A stretch of DNA of 64,000 bases, from positions 310,001 to 374,000 of the forward strand of contig NZ_JAUSSG010000004.1 of NCBI RefSeq assembly GCF_030812215.1, read 5' to 3'. Positions 52,669-61,385 of the stretch are shown here, piece by piece. The position numbers were made by a program, and so were the translations under genes. Under the pieces are notes generated by a model. That model did not search any database, was not told the DNA's origin, and was given only the letters and a program-made list of their open reading frames with translations. Origin of the DNA: Variovorax boronicumulans. GTDB lineage: Bacteria > Pseudomonadota > Gammaproteobacteria > Burkholderiales > Burkholderiaceae_C. The stretch's first letter is position 1, and every line of letters starts with the position of its first letter.

Positions 52669-54500
52669 TGGCGACGAAAGCCGTATCCCGGCGCGCAGCC
52701 GGCGCGCCCGCTGCAGGCGTGCGCTATCGCGTCGAGTGCGCCGACCTGCATGCGCACCTCTTCGCCGTCACGCTGACCATCGACGCGCCCGCCGCGCTGC
52801 AGCGGGTGACGCTGCCGGTGTGGATTCCGGGCAGTTATCTCGTGCGCGAATTCGCCAAGAACCTGCAGGGCCTGCGCGCCACGCAGGGGCGCCGCAAACC
52901 CGCGCTGACGCAGGTGGACAAGTGCAGCTGGCTGGTCGACTGCGTACCGGGCCAGCCGATGGTGCTGAACTACCAGGTCTGCGCCTACGACAACTCGGTG
53001 CGCACCGCCTGGCTCGACGCCGAGCGCGGTTTCTTCAACGGCACGAGCCTGTGCCTGCGGGTCGAGGGGCAGACCGATGCGCCGCATGCGCTCGAAATCG
53101 TCGCTCCTGCATCGACGGCCGATGGCGCCATCTGGTCGTGCGCCACTGCGCTCGCGCCCACGAAGATCGACAAGCAGGGCTTCGGCAGCTACCAGGCGAG
53201 CGGCTACGACGAGCTGGCCGACAGCCCGGTCGAAATGGGCGCCTTCTGGAGCGCCGAGTTCGACGCCTGCGGCGTGCCGCACCGCTTCGTGATCGCGGGT
53301 GCCGCGGCCTCGTTCGACGGCGACCGGCTGATCGCCGACACCAAGGCCATCTGCGAAGCCGAGATGCGCTTTTGGCACGGCGACAAAGCCGGCAAGCGCG
53401 GCGGACCGAAGCTGCCGATCGATCGCTACGTCTTCATGCTCAACGCCGTCGACGACGGCTACGGTGGACTCGAGCACCGGCATTCCACGGCGCTCATCTG
53501 CAACCGCCGCGACCTGCCGCAGCGCGGCGAAAAGAAAAAGCAGCCCGAGGGCTACACCACGCTGATGGGGCTTATCAGCCACGAGTACTTCCACACCTGG
53601 AACGTCAAGCGGATGCGGCCGGCGGAGTTCGCCCACTACGACTACAGCCGCGAGAACTACACGCAGTTGCTGTGGTTCTTCGAGGGCTTCACCAGCTACT
53701 ACGACGACCTGCTGCTGCGCCGCGCGGGACGCATCGACGACGCGGCGTACCTGCGCCTGCTCAACAAGACCATCAACCAGGTGCAGCAGACGCCGGGCCG
53801 GCTGGTGCAGCCGGTGGCCGACGCGAGCTTCGACGCCTGGGTCAAGTACTACCGCCAGGACGAGCAGACGCCCAACAGCACGGTGAGCTACTACACCAAG
53901 GGCGCGCTGGTGGCGCTGTGCTTCGACCTCACGCTGCGCCATGAAGGCAAGGGTTCGCTCGACGACGTGATGCGCCACCTGTGGACGCACAGCAGCGGCG
54001 GGCCGATCAGCGAAGCGGACATCGCGGCCGCGCTCGAAGCCGTGAGTGGCCGTTCGTATGCGCAAGAGCTTGCACGCTGGGTGCATTCGACCGAAGAGCT
54101 GCCGCTCGCGCAGTTGCTGCGCACGCATGGCGTGGCGACGCTCGAGGATCCGTCGCAGCAGGCGCAGGTGCTTGGCGTGCGCGTGGCCGAAGCCAACGGC
54201 AGCGTGCAGGTGAAGGTGGTGCTGCGCGGCGGTGCGGCCGAAAAGGCCGGCTTCTCGGCCAACGACGAGTGGATCGGTATCGAGCTGCCCGCTGCTGGCA
54301 AGAAAAAATCTTCGCAGGCCTGGCGCATCGCCAAGCTGGACGACCTCGCGCTTTATCTCGGTGATGCGACGAAGTGCACGGCCATCGTTGCGCGCGATCG
54401 CAAGCTGCTCCGGCTGCCGCTCACGGTGCCGACGGGCGTGACCACCTGGCGCCTCTTTACGCACGACGCTGCGAAGGTCACCGGCTGGCTGGCTGGATAG
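52668..54500 (+). CDS. M61 family peptidase with PDZ domain
   Basis: A 610-residue metallopeptidase of the M61 (glycyl aminopeptidase) family. The zinc motif HEYFHTWN is at about residue 305 with a downstream glutamate in FEGFTSYYDDLLL. The N-terminal part is a beta-sandwich region with LPVWIPGSYLVREFAKN, and a PDZ domain lies at about residues 500-580 (VKVVLRGGAAEKAGFSANDEWIGI). No signal peptide is seen. The ATG at 52668 overlaps the dsbC stop. Substrate is unknown. A dispersed structured element starts on the base after the stop. Confidence 0.92.
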   Translation: MATKAVSRRAAGAPAAGVRYRVECADLHAHLFAVTLTIDAPAALQRVTLPVWIPGSYLVREFAKNLQGLRATQGRRKPALTQVDKCSWLVDCVPGQPMVLNYQVCAYDNSVRTAWLDAERGFFNGTSLCLRVEGQTDAPHALEIVAPASTADGAIWSCATALAPTKIDKQGFGSYQASGYDELADSPVEMGAFWSAEFDACGVPHRFVIAGAAASFDGDRLIADTKAICEAEMRFWHGDKAGKRGGPKLPIDRYVFMLNAVDDGYGGLEHRHSTALICNRRDLPQRGEKKKQPEGYTTLMGLISHEYFHTWNVKRMRPAEFAHYDYSRENYTQLLWFFEGFTSYYDDLLLRRAGRIDDAAYLRLLNKTINQVQQTPGRLVQPVADASFDAWVKYYRQDEQTPNSTVSYYTKGALVALCFDLTLRHEGKGSLDDVMRHLWTHSSGGPISEADIAAALEAVSGRSYAQELARWVHSTEELPLAQLLRTHGVATLEDPSQQAQVLGVRVAEANGSVQVKVVLRGGAAEKAGFSANDEWIGIELPAAGKKKSSQAWRIAKLDDLALYLGDATKCTAIVARDRKLLRLPLTVPTGVTTWRLFTHDAAKVTGWLAG

Positions 54501-54595
54501 CTCTCCCCCAGGCTTCGCGCACTTCGTGTCGCTGCGCCGTCCCCCTTCCGGGGGCAACACCTGCGGCCCGGCAAAGCCGGTTCCGCGGTGTTTCG
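54501..54595 (+). repeat. Dispersed structured element, copy 4
   Basis: It starts directly after the M61 peptidase stop: CTCCCCCAGG, CGCACTTCGTGTCGCTGCG, CCCCC-TTCC-GGGGG, then the 37-nt hairpin at 54556-54592 with outer stem AACACC/GGTGTT, middle stem GCGG/CCGC and inner stem CCGGC-AAA-GCCGG. It lies between two convergent genes and is in the sense of the peptidase transcript. Confidence 0.9.
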
Positions 54596-54603
54596 CGAAA
54601 GAG

Positions 54604-55203
54604 TCAACCGGCGCGTTCCGTCACCGCTGGGTTCCGCACAAACAGCATCGGCTGCGGCTCGCCCACCAGCACGCAGGGCTTGCCGGTACGCCGGCAATGG
54701 TCCTGCACGCGCCAGTAGGCGCCGTGGCTCACGCAGCCCGTCTGGCAGATCACGAGGTCGGCGGCGCGCAGGCCCGCTTCGAGCGCGGGGTCATCGGCAT
54801 CGTCGCCGCCGTCGTGGTGCAGGTAGCGGCCACCGGCGATTTCGACCAACTGACGTGCGAGCGACGGTGCCTCTTCCTCGCGGCCGACGCACAGCACAGC
54901 CTTTTCGCGCAGATCGGCGGGCGCTTCGGACATGGGCGGCATTTCGTGGCGCCGGCTGCCCGGCGACAGCAGGGCGTGCAGGCGCTTGGGCAGCGCATCG
55001 CCCCCGGCCGCGCGCGCCGCCAGCTCTTCGCGCACCATCGCAATGGCCGAATCGCGCGCCACCAGCGCGCCGCGCAGGCGCACGACCTGCGCCTCCAGCC
55101 GCTCGACCAGCGCAGCCTGCTCGGCCAGCAGGCGCGAGCAGCGCTCCTGCACCCGGGCATAGGCCCGCAGCAACACGGCATGTTCTTGCATCGGGAACTC
55201 CAT
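54604..55203 (-). CDS. DUF2325 domain-containing protein
   Basis: A 199-residue soluble protein. The first 80 residues form a coiled coil (RLLAEQAALVERLEAQVVRL), then a linker, and from about residue 100 a DUF2325 domain with AVLCVGREEEAPSLARQLVE and the conserved cysteine region ADLVICQTGCVSHGAYWRVQDHCRRTGKPCV. The cysteines and histidine could bind a metal or redox cofactor. Function is unknown; relatives in Burkholderiales often lie near iron genes. A Fur-like inverted repeat lies 15 bp before the ATG at 55203. Divergent from the enoyl-CoA hydratase gene. Confidence 0.85.
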   Translation of the reverse strand: MEFPMQEHAVLLRAYARVQERCSRLLAEQAALVERLEAQVVRLRGALVARDSAIAMVREELAARAAGGDALPKRLHALLSPGSRRHEMPPMSEAPADLREKAVLCVGREEEAPSLARQLVEIAGGRYLHHDGGDDADDPALEAGLRAADLVICQTGCVSHGAYWRVQDHCRRTGKPCVLVGEPQPMLFVRNPAVTERAG

Positions 55204-55217
55204 GCGGCCATTCTAGA

Positions 55218-55232
55218 TGAGAGGGATTCTCA
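55218..55232 (-). promoter_or_regulatory. Possible Fur-like box upstream of the DUF2325 gene
   Basis: TGAGAATCCCTCTCA, read on the minus strand, has inverted TGAGA/TCTCA arms and the 7-1-7 layout of Fur boxes, but two of the seven paired positions do not match. It lies 15 bases before the DUF2325 start. Moderate resemblance only. Confidence 0.35.
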
Positions 55233-55319
55233 ATTGGGAGGATGTGGGTGTCAGCAGGCCAGAAGCCTTGCTCGGTATAGTGGCCCGGACGAACTTTTCC
55301 CACCTCTCCCGGAGACACC

Positions 55320-56099
55320 ATGAGCTACGAAAACATCGAAGTGCGGACCGAAGCAGGCAAGGTCGGCATCATCACCCTCAACCGCCCGAAGGCCCTGAAT
55401 GCGCTCAACGACGCGCTGATGACCGAGCTGGGCCAGGCGCTCAAGGCCTTCGATGCGGACGACGCCATCGGCTGCATCATCCTCACCGGCAGCGAGCGCG
55501 CCTTCGCGGCCGGCGCCGACATCTCGGCGATGGCCAAGTACAGCTTCATCGACACCTACAAGGGCGACTACATCACCCGCAACTGGGAAACCATCCGCTC
55601 GATCCGCAAGCCCGTGATCGGCGCGGTCGCCGGCTTCGCGCTGGGCGGCGGCTGCGAGCTCGCGATGATGTGCGACTTCATCATCGCGGCCGACACCGCC
55701 AAGTTCGGCCAGCCCGAGATCAAGATCGGCGTGATCCCAGGCGCTGGCGGCACGCAGCGCCTGCCGCGCGCGGTGGGCAAGAGCAAGGCCATGGACATGG
55801 TGCTCACCGCCCGCATGATGGACGCCGCCGAAGCCGAGCGCGCCGGCCTCGTGAGCCGCGTGGTGCCTTATGAAAAGCTGGCCGACGAAGCGCTGGGCGC
55901 GGCGCTGGTCATCTGCGGCTTCTCGCAGATCTCGGTGATGGCAGCCAAGGAATCGGTCAATCGCGCCTTCGAAAGTGGCCTGAGCGACGGGGTGATGTTC
56001 GAGCGCCGGCTGTTCCACGCGCTGTTCGCCACGGTCGACCAGAAGGAAGGCATGGACGCCTTCCTCAACAAGCGCGCGCCTGATTTCAAGAACGCCTGA
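55320..56099 (+). CDS. Enoyl-CoA hydratase
   Basis: A 259-residue crotonase-fold enzyme that adds water to 2-enoyl-CoA in beta-oxidation. It has [17 protein letters not shown], the oxyanion loop [12 protein letters not shown], the catalytic glutamates in [15 protein letters not shown] and [24 protein letters not shown], and the C-terminal end KRAPDFKN. Length and motifs fit FadB-like/PaaF-type single enzymes. The ATG has a GGAG site eight bases upstream. It stands alone, divergent from the DUF2325 gene. Confidence 0.95.
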   Translation: MSYENIEVRTEAGKVGIITLNRPKALNALNDALMTELGQALKAFDADDAIGCIILTGSERAFAAGADISAMAKYSFIDTYKGDYITRNWETIRSIRKPVIGAVAGFALGGGCELAMMCDFIIAADTAKFGQPEIKIGVIPGAGGTQRLPRAVGKSKAMDMVLTARMMDAAEAERAGLVSRVVPYEKLADEALGAALVICGFSQISVMAAKESVNRAFESGLSDGVMFERRLFHALFATVDQKEGMDAFLNKRAPDFKNA

Positions 56100-56131
56100 G
56101 GCGTTTCGGCGCACGACTATTAATTAATTAG

Positions 56132-57520
56132 TTAGCGCGTCAGCAGGGCCCGCAACGCCGCGAGCGTCTGCGCCGGCGGCGTGCCGACGGTTGCTGTTCC
56201 GCCGGGCTGCGGCGTCCAGCGCACCTGGTCGCCCGCGATCTCGAGCACGGCGATCAGCGTGCCGCCCTGATAGAGCGACAGGCGCGCCTCGACCGGCGCG
56301 GCCAGTTGCATATCTGCCGCCGTGGCCGAGCGGGCCACCGTGTTCACCAGCGCCGCCAGGCCTTCGATGTCACCGCGTGCGTGGCGCACGCCCATGCCTG
56401 CGCGCGTGATGTCGAAGGATGTCCAGAGGTCCAGCGCGGAGAACGGCGACGACACGCCCGTCGGTGACCTGCCGGCCCTGGCAGCTGCGGCACGTGGCGG
56501 GGCCGTGTCGCGCAGGGCGCCCGGGACGTCGGCATTCGGACTCCCTCCACGCGCAACGGACCCGGACGCGTTCGCCGGCAACTCCCGCTGCAAGGGCGCT
56601 GGTGCGACAGGTGCTGATGGCGCAGCCGCCACCACTGCGGGCGGCGTTCTTTCAGGCGCAGCAACGGGAGCAGGTGCAATCAAAGGCGCGGGTGGGGCGG
56701 CGGCATATGCGCTGCGCCTCTCCTCTTCTTTTTCGTCCTGCGCGCTTTCGCTCTTCTGACGCAAGCGTGCGGACGACTCGGCGACGCCCGGTGCTGCCGC
56801 CGCGAGTGACGGTGGAGGAGGCGCGGCACCAGGTGCGGGTGGAGGCGCCGGGGCAACAGTGGCTGGCGGCGGGGGAATGGGCACTGTCGCCGATCGCGCT
56901 TCGACCGGAGCAGGCACCGGCTCGGCAGGCGCCGCCTCTGGCGCTGATGCGGGTGCCGCTTCCGTCTGCTTGCGGGCAATCGTCGGCGCGGGTTTGCGGG
57001 CCGCATCCGCCGTCGCGCGGCCCGGAGCTTCCCTGACCGCATCTCGCGCGGGAGCTGCAGGTGCTTCTGCGGCGAATGGTGCCTGTTGCGCAGCGATTGC
57101 GGGACTGGGCGCAGCTTCTACCGAGGGCGGCGGCGCGGCAGCGGGTGCCGGTGCCGGCGCGCTGGCGACGTTCGCTTCGCCATCGAGCCTCGCATCGGGA
57201 ATCGGTTCGCGATGCCAGAGCACGCTCACGAAGGCAGCCACGAGCACGGTGGCAAAGGCCGCGTTCCAGGGCATCCGGGCGCGGGTGTCGCCGCCGCCGA
57301 ACAGCCGGCGCCACCAGGGCGCGGCGCTCGCGTTGTTGGCGGCGGATGCTGGCGTCGATACAGGTGCGGCAGCGAGGTTGTGCGCCATTTTCAGAATCGC
57401 ATCGCGCGTGCGCGGATGCGGCGTTGCATCGTGGTCGGGCGCGTTGTCGAGCGCGCGGCGCAGCGCCGGGTCGCGCAGATCGCCGTCGTCGCTGCCTTGA
57501 CGATCGATGTCGTTGCTCAT
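56132..57520 (-). CDS. Proline-rich anti-sigma-like membrane protein
   Basis: A 462-residue protein directly downstream of an ECF sigma gene. The N-terminal 75 residues are polar and cytoplasmic (DGDLRDPALRRALDNAPDHD), one membrane helix lies near 90-105 (AAFATVLVAAFVSVLW), and a long Pro/Ala-rich periplasmic stretch covers about 120-340. The C-terminal 110 residues form a compact domain (TAADMQLAAPVEARLSLYQGG, VLEIAGDQVRW). The layout fits an anti-sigma or surface-anchored regulator, though the N-terminus lacks a clear zinc anti-sigma motif. The start is the ATG at 57520 (MSNDIDRQG); the gap to the sigma gene is 73 bp. Confidence 0.7.
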   Translation of the reverse strand: MSNDIDRQGSDDGDLRDPALRRALDNAPDHDATPHPRTRDAILKMAHNLAAAPVSTPASAANNASAAPWWRRLFGGGDTRARMPWNAAFATVLVAAFVSVLWHREPIPDARLDGEANVASAPAPAPAAAPPPSVEAAPSPAIAAQQAPFAAEAPAAPARDAVREAPGRATADAARKPAPTIARKQTEAAPASAPEAAPAEPVPAPVEARSATVPIPPPPATVAPAPPPAPGAAPPPPSLAAAAPGVAESSARLRQKSESAQDEKEEERRSAYAAAPPAPLIAPAPVAAPERTPPAVVAAAPSAPVAPAPLQRELPANASGSVARGGSPNADVPGALRDTAPPRAAAARAGRSPTGVSSPFSALDLWTSFDITRAGMGVRHARGDIEGLAALVNTVARSATAADMQLAAPVEARLSLYQGGTLIAVLEIAGDQVRWTPQPGGTATVGTPPAQTLAALRALLTR

Positions 57521-57544
57521 TGGTGCACCCTTGGCGCTGCGCGC

Positions 57545-57592
57545 CTTCCCGCCAAGCGGGAGCAAGCTTGCTTCGGGCGGCCCGGCGCGGCG
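57545..57592 (-). repeat. Small palindromic element between sigma and anti-sigma genes
   Basis: It holds CCCGC-CAA-GCGGG (57548-57560) and the perfect 12-bp palindrome AGCAAGCTTGCT (57561-57572), followed by a G/C-rich tail. It is unlike the main dispersed element but of the same general kind and again sits right after a stop codon, in the gap between the two genes. Confidence 0.4.
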
Positions 57593-57593
57593 C

Positions 57594-58301
57594 TCATGCG
57601 CGTTGCTCCAGCACCGACAGGTAGCGTTCCATGCAGCCGCGCAGCTTCTGCAAGCCGTAGCGCAGGCGGCTGCGCACCGTCTCGAAACCGATCTCCAGGC
57701 TCGCGGCCAGCGCCTCGACGGTCAGGCCGTCTTCGTGATGCAGCAGGAATGCGGCGCGCTGGTCGGCCGGCAGTTCGTCGAGGCAGGCCAGCAAACGCCG
57801 GCCGGCGGCGCGCCAGAAGGCGAGCTCCTCGGCGGACGGATGCGCCGCGGCATCGACCGCGCCGCGCACGCCGCGGTCGAGCGTGGGCACCGCATCGCCG
57901 TCGTCGTCCGGATGCACGTCGAGCGCCACTTCGCGCCCGCTCACGCGCAGGCGGTCCATCGCCAGGTTGTGCGCGATCGTGAAGGCCCAGGTGCGCCATG
58001 CGGCGCCCTGCGGCGAGAAGCTCTCGCGCGCCGAGATGATCCGCACCCAGGTGTCCTGGAACACCTCGTCGGCCTGCGCCGCGAGCCGCGCGCCCAGGAG
58101 GCGCTTGACGAAGCGGAACAGCCCGCCCTCGTGGCGCGCATAGAGCACGTCGAACGCGGCGGCGTCACCGTGGGCGTAGGCCAGCATCAACTGATCGTCG
58201 GGCATGGCGTCGCGCTCGGTGGCGGCTTTGGCGGAAGGGGCGCGTGGGAGCGCAGACATCGGCGGATTTTCACCTGAGCTTGTACGGACGGCGGAAGGCA
58301 T
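57594..58301 (-). CDS. ECF-type RNA polymerase sigma factor
   Basis: A 235-residue sigma-70 family factor with region 2 (LMLAYAHGDAAAFDVLYARHEGGLFRFVKRLLG, then DEVFQDTWVRIISARESF, AWRTWAFTIAHNLAMDRLR) and region 4 (ELPADQRAAFLLHHEDGLTVEALAASLEIGFETVRSRLRYG). No region 3 is present, which marks the extracytoplasmic-function class. Two starts are possible: ATG at 58301 with GGAGG nine bases upstream, and ATG at 58259. The longer form is annotated. It is followed by an anti-sigma-like gene and is divergent from a VWA protein gene. Confidence 0.92.
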   Translation of the reverse strand: MPSAVRTSSGENPPMSALPRAPSAKAATERDAMPDDQLMLAYAHGDAAAFDVLYARHEGGLFRFVKRLLGARLAAQADEVFQDTWVRIISARESFSPQGAAWRTWAFTIAHNLAMDRLRVSGREVALDVHPDDDGDAVPTLDRGVRGAVDAAAHPSAEELAFWRAAGRRLLACLDELPADQRAAFLLHHEDGLTVEALAASLEIGFETVRSRLRYGLQKLRGCMERYLSVLEQRA

Positions 58302-58395
58302 CGGGGTTCGCCTCCAGAAAAAAAGTCACACGCGATTAACCCCGGGACTGCAGGCCGGTCGTATCAGCCTGCATCTCACAACCCGGAGTCCTTTC

Positions 58396-59913
58396 ATGGC
58401 CCAGCCCTTCGCTCCCCGTTTTCGCCGCCCGCTGGTCGTGCTGCTGTGCGCCCAGTTCCTGTGGAGCGCCAGCGGCGCCACCGAGATCCCGGCGGTGGGT
58501 GCCAACACGCGTTGGCCTCAACCGGCGCTGCAGATCTCGCAGACCGAACCGAACTTCCAGGCGCCCTCGGCCACCCATTGCGCACGGCCTGTACAGACCC
58601 ATGAGACCCCGGGCGTGCAGAAGGCTCGGCTCGAAAGACCCAGGCCTGTCCGTGCGCCGACGATAGGCCCCCTCGACGCCGCGCCGCCCGAGGCATTGCG
58701 CAAGCCGGCACCGGCTGCGGCAGCCGAGACGAAGGCCTACGGCTCGAGCGCCCGCGAGCTGAGTGCGGCCGCGCCTCCTGTAGCGGACTCTGCGCCGGCA
58801 CCGATCGCCGTGGCGCCTGTTTCGCCGGCACCACCGACCTCGCGCGCCGGCATCGCCCAGGCCGGACGTCCAGCGAACGAACCCGTCACCGCCGGCATGG
58901 TCGACGACAACGCCGACTTCAACGAGTACCTGAACTTCCGCGGCCGCACCCAGGTGGCCCACCGCGAGCGCGACATCAGCATGCGCTACCTCCTGCAGGT
59001 ACGCGACGCGCGCGGCGCGGTGGTGCCCGACGCCGAAGTGGCGGTGCAGGCGCCCAGCGGCGCCGCCATGTGGGCGCGCACCGACGCGGGCGGGCGCGCC
59101 TGGCTGCATCCGCTCGCCTTCGACAGGACGCACAGCCGGATGTACGAGGTCACGGTCCGCAAGAACGGCCGGCAGGGCACCGCCTTCCTGCAGCGCGGCC
59201 AGAAAAACGCTGTTGACGTGGTGATCGACAAGCCGGGCGCCGGACCTGCGCGCGCCCAGCTCGACCTGGCCTTTCTCATCGACGCCACCGGCTCGATGGC
59301 CGACGAGATCGCCAAGCTCAAGGCCACGCTGCGCACCATCGCCGACGAAGTGGCCCGCCTGCCGAGCCGCCCCGACACCTGCTTCGGGCTGGTGGCGTAC
59401 CGCGACGTCACCGACGATTTCGTCGTGCGCCGCCACGATTTCACAGACAACCTCGATGCCTTCCAGGGCGTGCTCAACGGGCTGCAGGCCGCGGGTGGTG
59501 GCGACTACCCCGAAGCAATGAACGAGGCGCTGGCCGAAACCGTTCACCAGCTGAGCTGGCGCGGCACCGGCACCACCCGCCTGGTCGTGCTGCTGGCCGA
59601 TGCGCCGCCGCACCTGGACTATGGCGGCCCGCAGTACGACGACAGCATGGTCGCGGCGCTGGGCAAGGGCATCAAGGTGTTCAGCGTGGGGGCGTCGGGG
59701 CTCGACAAGCAGGGCGAATACATCCAGCGCCAGATCGCGCAGTACACGGGCGGGCGCTTCGTTTTCCTGACCTACAAGGAGGGTTCGAAGCCGGCGAGCG
59801 GTCCGGGCTCGGAGACCCTGCACGACGTTTCCAACTACTCGGTCCAGACGCTGGACCGGCTGATCGTGCGGCTGGTGACGGAAGAATTGGGCAAGCTGCC
59901 GGCTGGTGGTTGA
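58396..59913 (+). CDS. Von Willebrand factor A domain protein, exported
   Basis: A 505-residue exported protein. A signal peptide covers about 35 residues (PLVVLLCAQFLWSASGA). A long Pro/Ala/Ser-rich segment follows to about residue 185, then a carboxypeptidase-like beta-sandwich region near 195-280 (LLQVRDARGAVVPDAEVAVQAP). The VWA domain begins near 290 with the metal-ion site DATGS in LAFLIDATGSMADEI, a GGGDYPEAMNEAL segment and LADAPPH. It is probably an envelope or secreted protein that binds a partner through a metal. The ATG has a CGGAG site. Divergent from an ECF sigma gene, whose anti-sigma partner has the same proline-rich style. Confidence 0.88.
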   Translation: MAQPFAPRFRRPLVVLLCAQFLWSASGATEIPAVGANTRWPQPALQISQTEPNFQAPSATHCARPVQTHETPGVQKARLERPRPVRAPTIGPLDAAPPEALRKPAPAAAAETKAYGSSARELSAAAPPVADSAPAPIAVAPVSPAPPTSRAGIAQAGRPANEPVTAGMVDDNADFNEYLNFRGRTQVAHRERDISMRYLLQVRDARGAVVPDAEVAVQAPSGAAMWARTDAGGRAWLHPLAFDRTHSRMYEVTVRKNGRQGTAFLQRGQKNAVDVVIDKPGAGPARAQLDLAFLIDATGSMADEIAKLKATLRTIADEVARLPSRPDTCFGLVAYRDVTDDFVVRRHDFTDNLDAFQGVLNGLQAAGGGDYPEAMNEALAETVHQLSWRGTGTTRLVVLLADAPPHLDYGGPQYDDSMVAALGKGIKVFSVGASGLDKQGEYIQRQIAQYTGGRFVFLTYKEGSKPASGPGSETLHDVSNYSVQTLDRLIVRLVTEELGKLPAGG

Positions 59914-59939
59914 AGTCGTCCCGCGGACTGGGCTATAAT
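59910..59939 (+). promoter_or_regulatory. Promoter of tRNA-Met
   Basis: TTGAAG (59910-59915) and TATAAT (59934-59939) are separated by 18 bp. The -35 overlaps the last bases of the VWA gene. The tRNA begins about 27 bases after the -10 box. Confidence 0.8.
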
Positions 59940-59965
59940 TTTAGGCTCAGCGCAAAACGCTGAAC

Positions 59966-60042
59966 GGCTCTTTAGCTCAGTCGGTTAGAGCGATGGAATC
60001 ATAATCCACAGGTCCGCGGTTCGAATCCGTGAAGAGCCACCA
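59966..60042 (+). tRNA. tRNA-Met (anticodon CAT)
   Basis: A 77-nt gene with acceptor arm GGCTCTT pairing AAGAGCC, anticodon CAT in the loop of GGAATCATAATCC, T loop GTTCGAAT and encoded CCA. The CAT could in principle be modified to a tRNA-Ile2, but the overall form fits the elongator methionine tRNA. It has its own promoter and terminator. Confidence 0.93.
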
Positions 60043-60072
60043 ACACTGCTGAAGCGGTTCTCCGCTAAAGTC

Positions 60073-60110
60073 AAAAGCCCTAAGTAGATCAACTACTTAG
60101 GGCTTTTTTT
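60073..60110 (+). terminator. Intrinsic terminator after tRNA-Met
   Basis: AAAAGCCCTAAGTAG (60073-60087), loop ATCAA and CTACTTAGGGCTTTT (60093-60107) make a perfect 15-bp stem, followed by T to 60110. A very strong terminator. Confidence 0.96.
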
Positions 60111-60139
60111 CGTCTGGCCGCGCCGAAAACCCCGCCCTC

Positions 60140-61357
60140 ATGAACCTGCCCCAGCAATCCGGACCGGAACACGATGCACGTGGCACGGTGCTCGAAGTCC
60201 TCCTCGCATTCCTCAAGCTCGGCCTGACTTCTTTCGGCGGACCGGTGGCGCACCTGGGCTACTTCCGCGCGGAATTCGTCGAGCGCCGCGGATGGCTGGA
60301 CGACAAGAGCTACTCCGACCTGGTCGCGCTGTGCCAGTTCCTGCCCGGCCCCGCGAGCAGCCAGGTCGGCATGGCGCTGGGCCTGGGGCGCGCGGGGTGG
60401 GGTGGCGCGATGGCGGCATGGATCGGCTTCACGCTCCCTTCGGCGGTGGCGCTCATCCTGTTTGCAGCCGGCGTCACGCAATGGACGGCCCTTTCCCAAT
60501 CGGGCGCAGTCCATGGCCTGAAAGTCGTCGCGGTTGCCGTCGTCGCGCAAGCGGTCTGGGGCATGGCCAAGTCGCTGTGCCCTGATCGCCTGCGTGCAGG
60601 CGTCGCCATTGCCGCGGCCTTGCTGGTGCTCGCAGTTCCCTCGGCAACGGGCCAGATCGCGGCCATCGCCGCAGGCGGCCTGGTGGGGCGGTGGGCGCTG
60701 AAGCTCGGCCATCTTCCCGCCGCGCGGCACCACGACTACGGCGTGAGCAAGGCGACCGGCGCTGCCCTGCTGGGCCTTTTCGTTGTCCTGCTCGCAGCCT
60801 TGCCGTTGCTGGCCACGGCGATGCACTCACCGGCGCTGTCTGTCGTCGCCGGGTTCTACAAGGCCGGCGCGCTGGTCTTCGGCGGCGGGCATGTCGTGCT
60901 TCCCCTGCTGCAAGCCGGTGTGGTGCCCAACGGCCTGGTCTCGAACGACGTCTTCCTCGCGGGCTACGGTGCCGCCCAAGCGGTGCCGGGCCCGTTGTTC
61001 ACCTTTGCGGCTTTTCTCGGCGCCGTCATGCCCGGGCCTTTTGGCGGCTGGGTGGGCGGTGTGGTGTTGCTCCTTGCCATCTTTCTTCCCGCCTCGCTGC
61101 TGGTGATCGGCGCGCTTCCATTCTGGGAAACCTTGCGCCAGCGCGATGGCATCCAGCGCGCGATGGCCGGCATCAACGCCGCGGTCGTCGGCGTCCTGCT
61201 GGCCGCGCTCTACGATCCGGCGTGGACCAGCGCCATCCGCTCGCCAGCCGATTTCGGACTGGCCCTGGCGGCATTCGGACTGCTGGTCTACGCGCGTGTT
61301 TCGCCGGTGCTGGTCGTCGCACTGGCTGCGGTCGCCGGATGGCTGCTCGCCCTTTGA
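60140..61357 (+). CDS. chrA: Chromate transporter ChrA
   Basis: A 405-residue membrane protein with two homologous CHR domains. The first has LKLGLTSFGGPVAHLGYF and CQFLPGPASSQVGMALG; the second has FYKAGALVFGGGHVVLPLL and AQAVPGPLFTFAAFLG. The family exports chromate from the cell, driven by the membrane potential. Both domains are intact and the length is typical for the long form (about 400). The ATG at 60140 (MNLPQQSGPE) is the first in frame after the tRNA terminator, without a strong ribosome site. No chrB regulator is adjacent. It converges with the SRPBCC gene. Confidence 0.95.
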   Translation: MNLPQQSGPEHDARGTVLEVLLAFLKLGLTSFGGPVAHLGYFRAEFVERRGWLDDKSYSDLVALCQFLPGPASSQVGMALGLGRAGWGGAMAAWIGFTLPSAVALILFAAGVTQWTALSQSGAVHGLKVVAVAVVAQAVWGMAKSLCPDRLRAGVAIAAALLVLAVPSATGQIAAIAAGGLVGRWALKLGHLPAARHHDYGVSKATGAALLGLFVVLLAALPLLATAMHSPALSVVAGFYKAGALVFGGGHVVLPLLQAGVVPNGLVSNDVFLAGYGAAQAVPGPLFTFAAFLGAVMPGPFGGWVGGVVLLLAIFLPASLLVIGALPFWETLRQRDGIQRAMAGINAAVVGVLLAALYDPAWTSAIRSPADFGLALAAFGLLVYARVSPVLVVALAAVAGWLLAL

Positions 61358-61385
61358 GGCTGCATGCAACAGACCGCGTCGGTCG

